Shown here one piece after another: positions 34,295 to 42,284 of a stretch of 64,000 bases of DNA. The translations under genes were made by a program, and so were the position numbers. The DNA comes from Neobacillus niacini NBRC 15566 (lineage in GTDB: Bacteria; Bacillota; Bacilli; Bacillales; Cytobacillaceae). Location: assembly GCF_001591505.1 (NCBI RefSeq), contig NZ_BCVA01000027.1, positions 16,001-80,000 of the forward strand, given 5' to 3'. How positions within the stretch are numbered: position 1 is the stretch's first letter; the number at the start of each line of letters is the position of its first letter. The notes beneath the pieces were generated by a model, which made no database searches, was not told the origin of the DNA, and was given only the letters and a program-made list of their open reading frames with translations.

Positions 34295-34361
34295 TTTGAA
34301 ACACCCCTTTTTGTATTATGATGTCTATTAACTAGTTAATATATAATATTTGTAAATCAAT

Positions 34362-34379
34362 ATTCTCTAATTCGAGATA
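34362..34379 (-). promoter_or_regulatory. MhqR-type operator upstream of the dioxygenase-mhqD operon
   Basis: Minus strand TATCTCGAATTAGAGAAT, 18-base near-palindrome; lies 68 bases before the dioxygenase ATG. Confidence 0.7.
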
Positions 34380-34381
34380 TT

Positions 34382-34780
34382 TTAGAATAAAAAAGCATCC
34401 AATGCATATTGTCCAGGTCCAATTAATGCTACTCCAATGACCACGGCAATGATTGTCAAATTATATTCATATCCATTTTGTGTGGACCAATAACCATTTG
34501 GAGCATGAACCTTAACGATTGCCATAACCATTGTACCCGCAATCATGATGCCTGCAAGAGGAGTAAGAATTCCTAAAGTAAACAACAATCCGCCAATTAC
34601 TTCTGCTAACCCTGCCATGAGAGCCATCATCACACCTGGTTTTAAACCAAGGGATTCCATCCAGCCTCCTGTACCCTTTAAGCCGTAGCCTCCAAACCAG
34701 CCAAACAATTTCTGGGCGCCATGAGCCATGAACGACAAACCAATCACTAGTCTAATAATTAATAACCCTATACTCATCAT
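34382..34780 (-). CDS. DoxX family membrane protein (MhqP-like)
   Basis: 132 residues, four membrane segments: GLLIIRLVIGLSFMAHGAQKLFGWFGGYGLKGTGGWMESLGLKPG and MMALMAGLAEVIGGLLFTLGILTPLAG. Closer to MhqP/CatD-type DoxX proteins (the GGYG loop) than the paralogue at 32272. An operator palindrome abuts its ribosome site. It is placed between mhqR-like and dioxygenase genes, each unit with its own operator. Confidence 0.86.
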   Translation of the reverse strand: MMSIGLLIIRLVIGLSFMAHGAQKLFGWFGGYGLKGTGGWMESLGLKPGVMMALMAGLAEVIGGLLFTLGILTPLAGIMIAGTMVMAIVKVHAPNGYWSTQNGYEYNLTIIAVVIGVALIGPGQYALDAFLF

Positions 34781-34800
34781 TTTAGTTCCTCCTATTTATT

Positions 34801-34818
34801 TATCTCGAATCTGAGATA
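34801..34818 (-). promoter_or_regulatory. MhqR-type operator upstream of doxX
   Basis: TATCTCGAATCTGAGATA, a near-perfect 18-base palindrome 20 bases upstream of the DoxX start codon and just after the mhqR-like stop. Confidence 0.78.
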
Positions 34819-34833
34819 TTAATATAAAAAAAT

Positions 34834-35259
34834 TTATTTCGCTTTCTTAATAATTTTGTTTAACAAATTGACCATTTCCTCATGCTCATGATCAGTCAAA
34901 TCTCCAAAAAAGGAATCTACCATCTCTTGATATTTCGGCATTATGTTTTCCATCATTTCCTTTCCTTCAGCCGTTAAGGTAATATGGATAACCCGCCTGT
35001 CTTCTCTACAATCATTTCTTTTTATTATTCCTTTTTGTTCAAGTTTATCAATCACATACGTCATCGAGCCGCTTGAAATTAAGATTCTATTTCCAATCTG
35101 CTGAATCGTTTGTTTTCCTTGGTAGAAAAGTACCTCTAAAACAGAAAACTCAGTAATACTAAGTTTATTTTGGGACATTTCATCTCTTATTCGTTCCTGA
35201 ATTGCTTTTGAGGTTTGCATTAACAGCAAAAATGGCTGATTTGTACATTTCCTTTCCAT
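34834..35259 (-). CDS. mhqR: MarR-family repressor, MhqR-like
   Basis: 141 residues. Winged-helix features: ITEFSVLEVLFYQGKQTIQQIGNRILISSGSMTYVIDKLEQKGIIKRNDCREDRRVIHITLTAEGKEMM. No Cys in the redox-switch position of the OhrR/YodB type, although one sits early (CTNQPF). In B. subtilis MhqR represses mhqNOP, mhqED, mhqA and azoR2 through a TATCTCGAATTCGAGATA-like palindrome; the same palindrome recurs around this cluster, including at its own promoter (35296-35313), implying autoregulation. Confidence 0.86.
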   Translation of the reverse strand: MERKCTNQPFLLLMQTSKAIQERIRDEMSQNKLSITEFSVLEVLFYQGKQTIQQIGNRILISSGSMTYVIDKLEQKGIIKRNDCREDRRVIHITLTAEGKEMMENIMPKYQEMVDSFFGDLTDHEHEEMVNLLNKIIKKAK

Positions 35260-35295
35260 GATTTAGACCTCCTATTTAAATACACTGAATTAATA

Positions 35296-35313
35296 TATCT
35301 CGAATTAGAGATA
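35296..35313 (-). promoter_or_regulatory. MhqR-type operator upstream of mhqR
   Basis: TATCTCGAATTAGAGATA, a nearly complete 18-base palindrome 36 bases upstream of the repressor's ATG. Confidence 0.8.
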
Positions 35314-35345
35314 ATGTCAATAGATGTTTACTATCTATATATCCA

Positions 35346-35750
35346 CTATTGAACTTCTTCAAAAAAGCTATACTCTTCATCAAGTTGGAGTAGACGCATT
35401 TTACGCGGCAAAAAACTCCGTATCTCTTCTTCGTTAAAACCTACTTGTAATCTTTTTTCATCAAGAATTAAAGGTTTTCTTAATAGCCCAGGATGCTCTT
35501 CAATAAGTGTATACAATTCTCGAAGTGAAATAGTATCGATATTTACATTTAACTTTTTGAAAGTTTTTGACTTTGTTGAAATAATTTCATCGGTGCCATC
35601 TTCTGTGTAACGAAGGATATCCTTAATCTCATCTACTGATAGCTTTTCAGAAAGAATGTTTCTTTCTTTATAAGGAATTTGATTTTGATCAAACCATGCC
35701 TTTGCTCTTCGGCATGAAGTACAACTAGGTGATAAGTATAAAGTTACCAT
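35346..35750 (-). CDS. Spx paralogue (ArsC-like redox regulator)
   Basis: 134 residues. LYLSPSCTSCRRAKAWFDQ holds the CxxC redox switch (Cys10, Cys13), followed by ILRYTEDGTDEIISTKSKTF, LIEEHPGLLRKPLILDEKRLQVGFNEEEIRSFLPR, all strongly Spx-like. Spx proteins bind the RNA polymerase alpha subunit and activate thiol-stress genes when the Cys pair is oxidised. The C-terminal tail (QLDEEYSFFEEVQ) differs from the usual Spx tail, which carries ClpXP signals. Two overlapping operator motifs sit upstream, so this copy appears to be induced by quinones (inference). Confidence 0.87.
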   Translation of the reverse strand: MVTLYLSPSCTSCRRAKAWFDQNQIPYKERNILSEKLSVDEIKDILRYTEDGTDEIISTKSKTFKKLNVNIDTISLRELYTLIEEHPGLLRKPLILDEKRLQVGFNEEEIRSFLPRKMRLLQLDEEYSFFEEVQ

Positions 35751-35824
35751 TATTCACACTCCCCTGATGTTTATTAATCCGTTTGACTTCTATCAATTAG
35801 CTATCCTTTTATCTTAAATCAACG

Positions 35825-35857
35825 TATCTCAAATTACGATATCTCGAATTAAATATA
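35825..35857 (-). promoter_or_regulatory. Two overlapping MhqR-type operators upstream of the Spx paralogue
   Basis: TATCTCAAATTACGATAT (35825-35842) and TATCTCGAATTAAATATA (35840-35857), each with one good arm; 75-107 bases upstream of the Spx-like start. Confidence 0.6.
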
Positions 35858-35977
35858 TTTTTATTATATATCATCTTCTACAATTGTCAACAGAAAATCA
35901 TAAAGTAATAATACGTTGCCGTATGGCACAAGGTATTTTCATTTTGTGCGGCTCCTATGTTTCAATAATCTATATAT

Positions 35978-36006
35978 GTGAAAAAGCATACTCAATGAGT
36001 ATGCTC
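35978..36006 (-). terminator. Terminator of the GerP-like gene
   Basis: Minus strand AGCATACTC-ATT-GAGTATGCT followed by five T. Confidence 0.85.
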
Positions 36007-36107
36007 AACCTTTATAAACACTCTCACATACCCCAGGTTTTGGTTCATAAGTTCAGAGAATAGATTATCAGTCCTAGCTAGATCCCTAGAATGAAGTTGA
36101 TGAACCA

Positions 36108-36347
36108 TCATTGGCTACTGTTTGGTGAAGATGGATTTTCAGTTTGACCTTGATCACTGATATCGGAATCTTGGGTCACCGTAATAATCAGCGATTTAGC
36201 AGGTGAAAAATCTCCCATTGAAAAATTAGTACCATATAATTTCATGTTTGAAGTATGGCTGTTTTGCAATGTTCTTCCTATATTAATGTTTGCATTTTGT
36301 GTTATCCCATTTACGTGCAGGTTGTAAATATTAATTTTGTTAGACAT
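36108..36347 (-). CDS. GerPA/GerPF-like small spore protein
   Basis: 79 residues. The pattern INIYNLHVNGITQNANINIGRTLQNS ... SPAKSLIITVTQDSDISDQGQ, ending in a D-x-D-x-x-D-Q motif, resembles the small GerPA/PF-type proteins needed for spore-coat permeability to germinants. The match is by eye and divergent at the N-terminus. The ATG at 36347 follows GGAGG by five bases. A single gene rather than the gerP hexacistron. Confidence 0.6.
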   Translation of the reverse strand: MSNKINIYNLHVNGITQNANINIGRTLQNSHTSNMKLYGTNFSMGDFSPAKSLIITVTQDSDISDQGQTENPSSPNSSQ

Positions 36348-36499
36348 AAGATCCTCCAATTAAAAGAAGATTTTAGTATATAATATGTTAAACAAGTATC
36401 ATAAGAAATGGACAAACATGGAATTTAGTTCATAGTTTTTTCTAATCTTATTGAAAAAAAACAATGCAATAAATCATACCAGTCCAATTTTTATATTTT

Positions 36500-36548
36500 G
36501 ACTATAAAAAAACAAATATCAAACACAATTTTTACATTGGTTTGATAT
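36500..36548 (-). terminator. Terminator of the pirin gene
   Basis: Minus strand ATATCAAAC, 15-base loop, GTTTGATAT, then TTG and seven T. Confidence 0.75.
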
Positions 36549-36569
36549 TCGAATCACAATCATTCGCTT

Positions 36570-36653
36570 TTGTTGAAACTGTATGGTTTTTTGTAGGAAC
36601 TGTACACTTTTTTGTTGAAGCTGTACGCTTTGTTGTTGAACCTGTATGGTTTT
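36570..36653. repeat. Four tandem copies of a 21-bp repeat
   Basis: Units at 36570, 36591, 36612 and 36633 follow TTGTTGAAACTGTATGGTTTT with a few changes each. Located between the pirin stop and its terminator, so it is transcribed as 3' UTR. On the minus strand it reads as a seven-residue Gln-rich repeat, but the frame overlaps pirin and has no ribosome site. Confidence 0.85.
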
Positions 36654-36684
36654 TAAAAGCAGTACCTTTCCTAATGAATAGTGG

Positions 36685-37698
36685 TTACCTTTTCTCAACT
36701 CTACCATCCGCATGGCGTGCGAATCTTCCAGACTCACGCTTATTCACAGGATCTGGACGATCCCACGGCCAGCCTCCGAATTGGGTATTTTGGTAATCCT
36801 TGAACGCTTCACGAATTTCCTGCTCGGTATTCATGACAAACGGTCCATAGGCTGCCACAGGTTCTTGTATCGGCTCACCCTCTAGGAGCAGCAAATAACT
36901 CTCAGATGATCCATTGGTAATCGTAATCTCCTGATCACCAGCAAGCTTTACACGATGGTACGTCTCAATTGCTGTTTCGTCAATATTTAGTTTTTCTCCC
37001 TGATAATAGTATAAATTTCTCGTCATGGTCGCTGAGACAGAAGGCAGGGTGTAGACTGCTTCCGACTCCATATGAATAACGTAAATGCCCACATGATGAT
37101 TTTTATCGTTTGCCCAAGAAGCTGCGTTTGGTTCTAAACTAGACTGGCCCATCGCATTCCCTGAAACTAGTCTTACACTTGTTTTTTGTCCATTCGCAGC
37201 TGCCGATTGTACTTCCGGTATATCTTCAGCCCATAACATTTTATACTCAGGATCAGCAAATTTATCTTTTGCAGGCAGATTCAGCCAAATCTGAAAGAAC
37301 TCAAGTGGATTGCCTTTGTCCTGGTTTACGAGAGGAAACATTTCGGTATGTTGGGCGCCCTTTCCTGCTGTCATCCATTGAACATCCCCATTCCCAAATC
37401 GTCCTACCGACCCATATGAATCAAAATGATCAATTAGACCTTCAAGAACGACAGTAACCGTCTCAAAACCTCTGTGGGGATGTACAGGGAATCCCGGAAC
37501 CGTTTTACCATGATACATTCTAAAGCCATCACGCAATGTAAAATCTTCTCCAAGATTTCTACCTTCCAAAGAGACGTTCGGACCCTGCTCATCATTTCCT
37601 GGTGGATACGCATCTTTATGATGAACCGTCATAAGAAACGGATCTTCGGTCTCCCATGGAAATCCTAATTTTTGTATTTTTATGATTTTGCTCTTCAC
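36685..37698 (-). CDS. Pirin family protein (bicupin)
   Basis: About 337 residues. N-terminal cupin with the metal site DGFRMYHGKTVPGFPVHPHRGFETVTVVLEG and QWMTAGKGAQHTEMFP (three His and one Glu visible), and a C-terminal cupin (MESEAVYTLPSV; GPFVMNTEQEIREAFKDYQNTQFGGWPW). Pirins are iron cupins; some are quercetinases and respond to oxidative stress. The GTG at 37698 follows AAAGGAGAGGT and is the likely start; the frame extends upstream to 37788 only because it enters the MITE-like element. Lies within the quinone-stress island. Confidence 0.86.
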   Translation of the reverse strand: MKSKIIKIQKLGFPWETEDPFLMTVHHKDAYPPGNDEQGPNVSLEGRNLGEDFTLRDGFRMYHGKTVPGFPVHPHRGFETVTVVLEGLIDHFDSYGSVGRFGNGDVQWMTAGKGAQHTEMFPLVNQDKGNPLEFFQIWLNLPAKDKFADPEYKMLWAEDIPEVQSAAANGQKTSVRLVSGNAMGQSSLEPNAASWANDKNHHVGIYVIHMESEAVYTLPSVSATMTRNLYYYQGEKLNIDETAIETYHRVKLAGDQEITITNGSSESYLLLLEGEPIQEPVAAYGPFVMNTEQEIREAFKDYQNTQFGGWPWDRPDPVNKRESGRFARHADGRVEKR

Positions 37699-37756
37699 TT
37701 CTACCTCTCCTTTAAAAGCCTCCATGTTATGGTTGAAAAAGTTTACTATTTTTCCT

Positions 37757-38040
37757 TTGGCTCTGTTATTACTGAATGTTGATTTCACTATGTTTAGAAA
37801 TACGTAAAATTCAGCCTAAATTGGGAAATACCCATATTCCCTTAAATATAAGGGAATTTTTTCCGCTTATTTTATCAAAATCTTTAGATTTTGTCTTATT
37901 TAGAGCTTTTAATCGGAATATCTCCATTTATATAGACTTCATAAGCTTCCTTTATATACATTAGCGGAAATTCTCCGCCTATCAATTCACATACCTATAC
38001 CTACACGGTAAAATCAACCAATGGATAATAACATAGCCAT
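37757..38040 (+). mobile_element. MITE-like repeat element, copy A
   Basis: About 284 bp with terminal inverted repeats: left TTGGCTCTGTTATTACTGAA..., right end complementary (TTGATTTTA, TAATAACATAGCCA). Its interior matches the reverse complement of copy B at 52615-52890 over several blocks (GCCTAAATTG, TTAATCGGAAT, AAATTCTCCGCCTAT). No ORF. It fills the gap between the pirin promoter and the 3' end of the dioxygenase gene. Confidence 0.75.
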
Positions 38041-38045
38041 TCCAT

Positions 38046-39023
38046 CTATTCTTTAACGAATTCCTTCATACTTCTCACTGTATCAATTGGACGAACTAAT
38101 TTTTCGATTTCTTCACGTTTTGGCTCTAAGAATGGAGGTAACGATAATTTTTCCCCAAGTGTTTCATAAGGTTCATCCCCCATAAAGCCAGGACCATCGG
38201 TAGCGAACTCAAATAAAATTTGCGGTGCAACTCTTGCGTACAAGGACTCAAAAAAGTGACGATTTACATAACCGGATGTTTGGAATCCAAAACTACTCAT
38301 CCGTTCAATCCATTCCTCTAAAACAGCCCGATCCTCTACACGTAGAGCCGCATGGTGAACTGTACCATATCCTTGTCGGGCTTCAGGAAGAACCGCATTA
38401 TATTCTACAATGACTGAGGCACCATTTCCGCCTTCCCCCACTTCAAATAAATGGAAGGATCCGTCTTGTGAAGTCTCCTTAAATAATAGAACTTTTTCCA
38501 TCATTTCTTTAAAGTAATCAAAGTTCGCAATTCGAACAAAAACAGGACCTAAACCAGTAATGGCATATTCCAGTGGAATGGGACCTTTTTGCCATGGTGT
38601 ACCAGCTTTCACGCCTTTATTGAATTCATCTGAAATCAATTGATATTGTTGATCATCAAAATCAACAAAAGAGAGTGTTTTCTTGCCAAATTGTTCTTTG
38701 ATTCCAGTATGTTTGACTTCTAGGCGATCAAAACGTTTTACCCAATAGTCTAACGCCGCATCACTAGGTACACGGAACGATGTCTTTGAAATTTCATTTG
38801 TACCGTGAACGCCTTTCGGAATGCCGGGGAAATCAAAGAACGTCATGTCTGTGCCTGCGCTGCCTTTATCATCAGCAAAGAATAAATGATAGGTTTGAAT
38901 ATCATCTTGATTGACTGTTTTTTTAACTAATCGCATACCTAAAACATATGTGAAAAATTCATAGTTCTTTTCTGCACTGCTTGTAATGGCTGTTACATGA
39001 TGTATTCCTTTTAAATGGTTCAT
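38046..39023 (-). CDS. Ring-cleaving dioxygenase, VOC fold (MhqA/MhqO-like)
   Basis: 325 residues, two VOC modules. GIHHVTAITSSAEKNYEFFTYVLGMRLVKKTVNQDDIQTYHLFFAD, YGTVHHAALRVED and ILFEFATDGPGFMGDEPYETLGEKLSLPPFLEPKREEIEK carry the His/His/Glu metal site. Paralogous to the next gene (about half the residues look identical) and to 33356. 19 bases separate it from the upstream paralogue, so the two form an operon under the operators at 40164-40317. Confidence 0.87.
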   Translation of the reverse strand: MNHLKGIHHVTAITSSAEKNYEFFTYVLGMRLVKKTVNQDDIQTYHLFFADDKGSAGTDMTFFDFPGIPKGVHGTNEISKTSFRVPSDAALDYWVKRFDRLEVKHTGIKEQFGKKTLSFVDFDDQQYQLISDEFNKGVKAGTPWQKGPIPLEYAITGLGPVFVRIANFDYFKEMMEKVLLFKETSQDGSFHLFEVGEGGNGASVIVEYNAVLPEARQGYGTVHHAALRVEDRAVLEEWIERMSSFGFQTSGYVNRHFFESLYARVAPQILFEFATDGPGFMGDEPYETLGEKLSLPPFLEPKREEIEKLVRPIDTVRSMKEFVKE

Positions 39024-39042
39024 GATCTATTCCTCCAAGTGT

Positions 39043-40011
39043 TTAATTTAAATTTAATGGACGTAATTTTTCTTCGATCTCTTTTCGTTTTGGTTCCAAA
39101 AATGATGGAAGTGATAGTTTTTCTCCCATTGTTTCCATTGGTTCATCTGTCGCAAATCCTGGGGTATCTGTTGATAACTCAAATAAGATTCCATTTGGTT
39201 CCCTAAAATATAATGCCTTGAAGTAATACCGCTCCACTTTCCCTGAATTCGGTAACCTGTATTCTTCCAAACGCGCTGCCCATTGATTATATTCTTCCTC
39301 ATTCGGAACACGGAAGGCAACATGGTGAACACCACCACGTCCTAAGCGGGCTCTTGGCAAATCGGGTCTTGTTTCAATATGAACCTCAGCACCGCTGCCG
39401 CCTTCGCCAGTAGCATAAACCAATATATCAGGATGATCCCCGTCAAGTGACGGATAGGATCCGACAGAGCGAAAACCCATAACTTCTGTTAAAACACCAA
39501 TCGTTGGTTCTGCTATTGCCACTGTGAGGGTTACAGGTCCTAAACCAATAATGGCATGTTCCAATGGAATGTCATCTCTTTTCCAAGGAACCCCTGCTCT
39601 CACACCTTTTTCACCGTTATCCGCTACTAGTATGCTGCTTGTCCCCTCAAAATCCCTGAAAGCCAATGTATCACGATTTGCTCTTTTTTGAATCTCATCA
39701 TGTTCAACACCATATTGTTTAAAACGTTCTTTCCAAAATAACAATGACTCTGAATTTCTAACCCTAAGTGATACAGTAGAAATATCTGAAGTTCCCCTGT
39801 ATGTCTGCCCAAGATGAGGTATGTCAAAGAACGTGACTTCCGTTCCTGGTGTTCCTTCACCGTCAGCATAGAAAAGATGATAGGATTCTGTATTATCTTG
39901 ATTAACGGTTTTCTTAACCAATCTCATTCCTAAAATTTTAGTATAAAATTCATAATTTTTTTCCGCTTTTCCAGTTAATATGGATACATGATGTAGTCCT
40001 AAAAGTTCCAT
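39043..40011 (-). CDS. Ring-cleaving dioxygenase, VOC fold (MhqA/MhqO-like)
   Basis: 322 residues with the same two-module architecture: LGLHHVSILTGKAEKNYEFYTKILGMRLVKKTVNQDN, RGGVHHVAFRVPNEEEYNQWAARLEEY and GILFELSTDTPGFATDEPMETMGEKLSLPSFLEPKRKEIEEKLRPL. Metal ligands intact. First gene of a two-gene operon. Likely function is opening of hydroquinone or catechol-like rings in quinone detoxification (by analogy to MhqA/E/O); direct substrate unproven. Confidence 0.87.
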   Translation of the reverse strand: MELLGLHHVSILTGKAEKNYEFYTKILGMRLVKKTVNQDNTESYHLFYADGEGTPGTEVTFFDIPHLGQTYRGTSDISTVSLRVRNSESLLFWKERFKQYGVEHDEIQKRANRDTLAFRDFEGTSSILVADNGEKGVRAGVPWKRDDIPLEHAIIGLGPVTLTVAIAEPTIGVLTEVMGFRSVGSYPSLDGDHPDILVYATGEGGSGAEVHIETRPDLPRARLGRGGVHHVAFRVPNEEEYNQWAARLEEYRLPNSGKVERYYFKALYFREPNGILFELSTDTPGFATDEPMETMGEKLSLPSFLEPKRKEIEEKLRPLNLN

Positions 40012-40163
40012 CTTATCATCACTCCTGTCATAATATTAATTTAATCCATTTGGTGCACGCACTTTTACGTATAGGATAGCTCCAACAATTATTATTTCTC
40101 CAAGTCGTGGTAATAGCCCAAAGCTAGTAAACAAATGTCTATCATCTTAAATCTTATTTATTT

Positions 40164-40181
40164 TATCTCGGATTCGAGATA
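40164..40181 (-). promoter_or_regulatory. MhqR-type operator upstream of the dioxygenase pair
   Basis: TATCTCGGATTCGAGATA: both arms match, with a G-A-T-T centre; the best palindrome of the set. 153 bases upstream of the dioxygenase start. Confidence 0.8.
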
Positions 40182-40284
40182 TTATTTTAAAAAAATAAAC
40201 TTATCTTTTATTCCTTATTAGATGATTGTATTAATATAAGAAAGGGTAAATTATCGCATTTCCATTCCAAAAATCGAATAAAAC

Positions 40285-40317
40285 TATCTCGAATTAAATT
40301 ATCTCGAATACAAGATA
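40285..40317 (-). promoter_or_regulatory. Two overlapping MhqR-type operators between SDR and dioxygenase genes
   Basis: TATCTCGAATTAAATTAT (40285-40302) and TATCTCGAATACAAGATA (40300-40317). Lies in a 505-base gap (40012-40516) without genes; together with the site at 40164 it forms a three-operator cluster. Confidence 0.7.
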
Positions 40318-40462
40318 ATAATAATCCATTTAAATTATTTTGTCAATAACCTTTTATTTTATTTCTACGACACAATCCATTTTCAAAAATGATGTTACAT
40401 GCCGGCCGAGCAAAATTAAAAGCAGTCCAATTCAATTCGTATGCATCCAATAATGACCTTAT

Positions 40463-40505
40463 AAAAAAGACGAATCCAATTCAAATCATTGGAATCGTCT
40501 TTTTT
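40463..40505. terminator. Terminator of the SDR gene
   Basis: AAAAAAGACGAATCCAAT / ATTGGAATCGTCTTTTTT stem, 7-base loop; symmetrical, so active both ways. Confidence 0.9.
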
Positions 40506-40516
40506 GCATGAAAAAA

Positions 40517-41299
40517 TTAATACTTATAGGATTGTCCGCCATCAATTGGAATAACTGCAGCGTTGATAAAACTTGATTGATTGGATAATAAGAAAGCTAC
40601 TAAGTAACCAACTTCTTCTGGTCTTCCGAAACGCTTCATTGGATTTGGTTCCACGAAAGCTTTTCCAACCTCTTCCCAATTGACTGGGTCAATTTGTTTT
40701 AACGAGCCTTCAACCATAGGTGTCATAATGGCCCCAGGTGCAATGGCATTTACATTAATACCAAATTGACCATATTCAATTGCTGAGTTTCTGGTTAAAC
40801 CAACTACACCATGTTTACTAGCTGCATATCCTGATTGATTTCCTACACCACGGATACCACCAACAGAAGCTGTATTAACAATAGAACCTGAACCTTGTTC
40901 TTTCATTACTTTTAAAACATGCTTCATTCCATAAAATACACCGTTTAGATTTACGTTTAATACTTTAGCGAACTCTTCGCTTCCAAATTCTTCGGTTAAA
41001 TTTTGTTTTCCTTCAATTCCTGCATTATTGAAAAATCCGTCAATTCGGCCGTACTTTTCAACTGTTTGCGTAACATAATTCTGTACAGCTTCTTCATCTG
41101 CTACATTCGCAGAAATTAAAAGGACTTCTGCTTCAGGGGCAGCTTCTAAAACCAATTTTTTCGTTTCTTCTAGAGAATTAGTGTTTAAATCCACTAGTGT
41201 AAGTTTTGCTCCTTCTTTTGCAACTTGTAAAGTTGCAGCTCTACCTAAACCAGATCCTGCACCTGTAACTATAACTACTTTTTCTTCAAACCTTTTCAT
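40517..41299 (-). CDS. Short-chain dehydrogenase/reductase
   Basis: 260 residues. Classical SDR: VIVTGAGSGLGRAATLQVAKEG (TGxxxGxG), NNAGIEG, the Ser in NTASVGGIRG, and the catalytic YAASK (Tyr-x-x-x-Lys), then INVNAIAPGAIMTPMVEGSLKQ. NAD(P)-dependent oxidoreductase; like glucose/3-oxoacyl reductases, but the substrate is unclear. It follows the operator-rich region in the opposite sense of transcription (upstream end faces rpiA), so control by MhqR is not indicated. Confidence 0.88.
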   Translation of the reverse strand: MKRFEEKVVIVTGAGSGLGRAATLQVAKEGAKLTLVDLNTNSLEETKKLVLEAAPEAEVLLISANVADEEAVQNYVTQTVEKYGRIDGFFNNAGIEGKQNLTEEFGSEEFAKVLNVNLNGVFYGMKHVLKVMKEQGSGSIVNTASVGGIRGVGNQSGYAASKHGVVGLTRNSAIEYGQFGINVNAIAPGAIMTPMVEGSLKQIDPVNWEEVGKAFVEPNPMKRFGRPEEVGYLVAFLLSNQSSFINAAVIPIDGGQSYKY

Positions 41300-41343
41300 T
41301 TTTATCCAACCTCCTACTATTGTTTACCCTTAATGAAACCCGT

Positions 41344-41434
41344 TAAACGAAGTATCCCCAGGTGCTTTAAATAAGACAAAGGTCAATGATTCGATTATTC
41401 TTCCCCCAAGTGCATATACTGATTCTCCCTTGTT
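41344..41434 (-). pseudogene. Remnant of a zwf 5' end downstream of rpiA
   Basis: Minus strand reads IESLTFVLFKAPGDTSFNG, matching the start of the intact Zwf (MDSMTFVLFGATGDLAKR), and keeps GGGGGAAGAA as the former ribosome site. The DNA also matches the stretch upstream of zwf. Shows that a second zwf copy once followed rpiA. Confidence 0.78.
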
Positions 41435-42103
41435 CTAGCTTCGGACTATCGTTGATAGCTTTTTATCTTTAATGGTAATAACTATATCTGCCATATCTAC
41501 AAATAATCCGTTATCTACTACACCTGGTATGAGATTGAGGCTTTTCTCTAACTCTCTTGATTGTGTAATTTCTTGAAAGCTGCTATCTATAATATAGTTA
41601 CCATTATCTGTTCGATAAGGAGTCCCATCCTTCATCCGCAGCTTTGGACTGCCTCCAAGTTTTCTAATATGTTTAGCTGTCATTTCGTATCCAAATGGAA
41701 CTACTTCAATCGGCAAAGGAAAAGTTCCTAACGTATCGACATTTTTACTAGAGTCAGCAACGACAATAAACGTTTTAGCTGCTGCAGCAATGATTTTCTC
41801 TCTTAAAAGAGCACCGCCGCCCCCTTTAATGAGATTTAGCTCAGAATCTAGCTCATCTGCACCATCAATTGCGACATCAATTTGCTCTATCTCATTGAAC
41901 GATACCAGTGGAATGCCAAGTTCTATCGCTAATTGTTTCGTTTGTTCAGAAGTAGGAACTCCTTTAATGGAAAGTCCCTGCTGAACTAACTGACCAAGCT
42001 CCATGATGGTATAAAATACAGTAGAACCCGTACCGAGTCCAACCACCATACCGTCTTTCACATATTCAACAGCTTTTTCTCCAACTTCTTTCTTCTCATT
42101 CAC
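41435..42103 (-). CDS. rpiA: Ribose-5-phosphate isomerase A
   Basis: About 222 residues. Signature segments: VGLGTGSTVFYTIMELG (phosphate/substrate loop), GVPTSEQTKQLAIELGIPL, DVAIDGADELDSELNLIKGGGGALLREKIIA (catalytic Asp/Glu/Lys region) and GVVDNGLFVDMADIVI. Interconverts ribose-5-P and ribulose-5-P in the non-oxidative pentose phosphate pathway. The GTG at 42103 follows AGGGAG by eight bases; the TTG at 42121 overlaps that site. Downstream of zwf, same strand. Confidence 0.9.
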   Translation of the reverse strand: MNEKKEVGEKAVEYVKDGMVVGLGTGSTVFYTIMELGQLVQQGLSIKGVPTSEQTKQLAIELGIPLVSFNEIEQIDVAIDGADELDSELNLIKGGGGALLREKIIAAAAKTFIVVADSSKNVDTLGTFPLPIEVVPFGYEMTAKHIRKLGGSPKLRMKDGTPYRTDNGNYIIDSSFQEITQSRELEKSLNLIPGVVDNGLFVDMADIVITIKDKKLSTIVRS

Positions 42104-42239
42104 GGCTTTGTCTCCCTTCAACTAAGGTTGGAATCTCTCCTTTATTAATTTGTCCATTGTTTTGCAACTTGTTCCCGTGCCATCTGCAAGATATCCCGTT
42201 AAGTTTCGGGCACTCCAGCTGTTGTTGAAAGTCAGATAT

Positions 42240-42282
42240 CAAAAAAAGGCATCCTCATCCAACTGATTAGGCTGCCCTTTTA
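42240..42282 (-). terminator. Terminator after zwf
   Basis: Minus strand AAAGGGCAGCC ... GGATGCCTTTTTTT with one mismatch in the stem and seven T. Confidence 0.7.
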
Positions 42283-42284
42283 TA

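Noticed and set aside
36519..36737. 72-codon frame with Gln-rich repeats
   Set aside because: Overlaps the end of the pirin gene, no ribosome site, arises from the 21-bp tandem repeat and the terminator.
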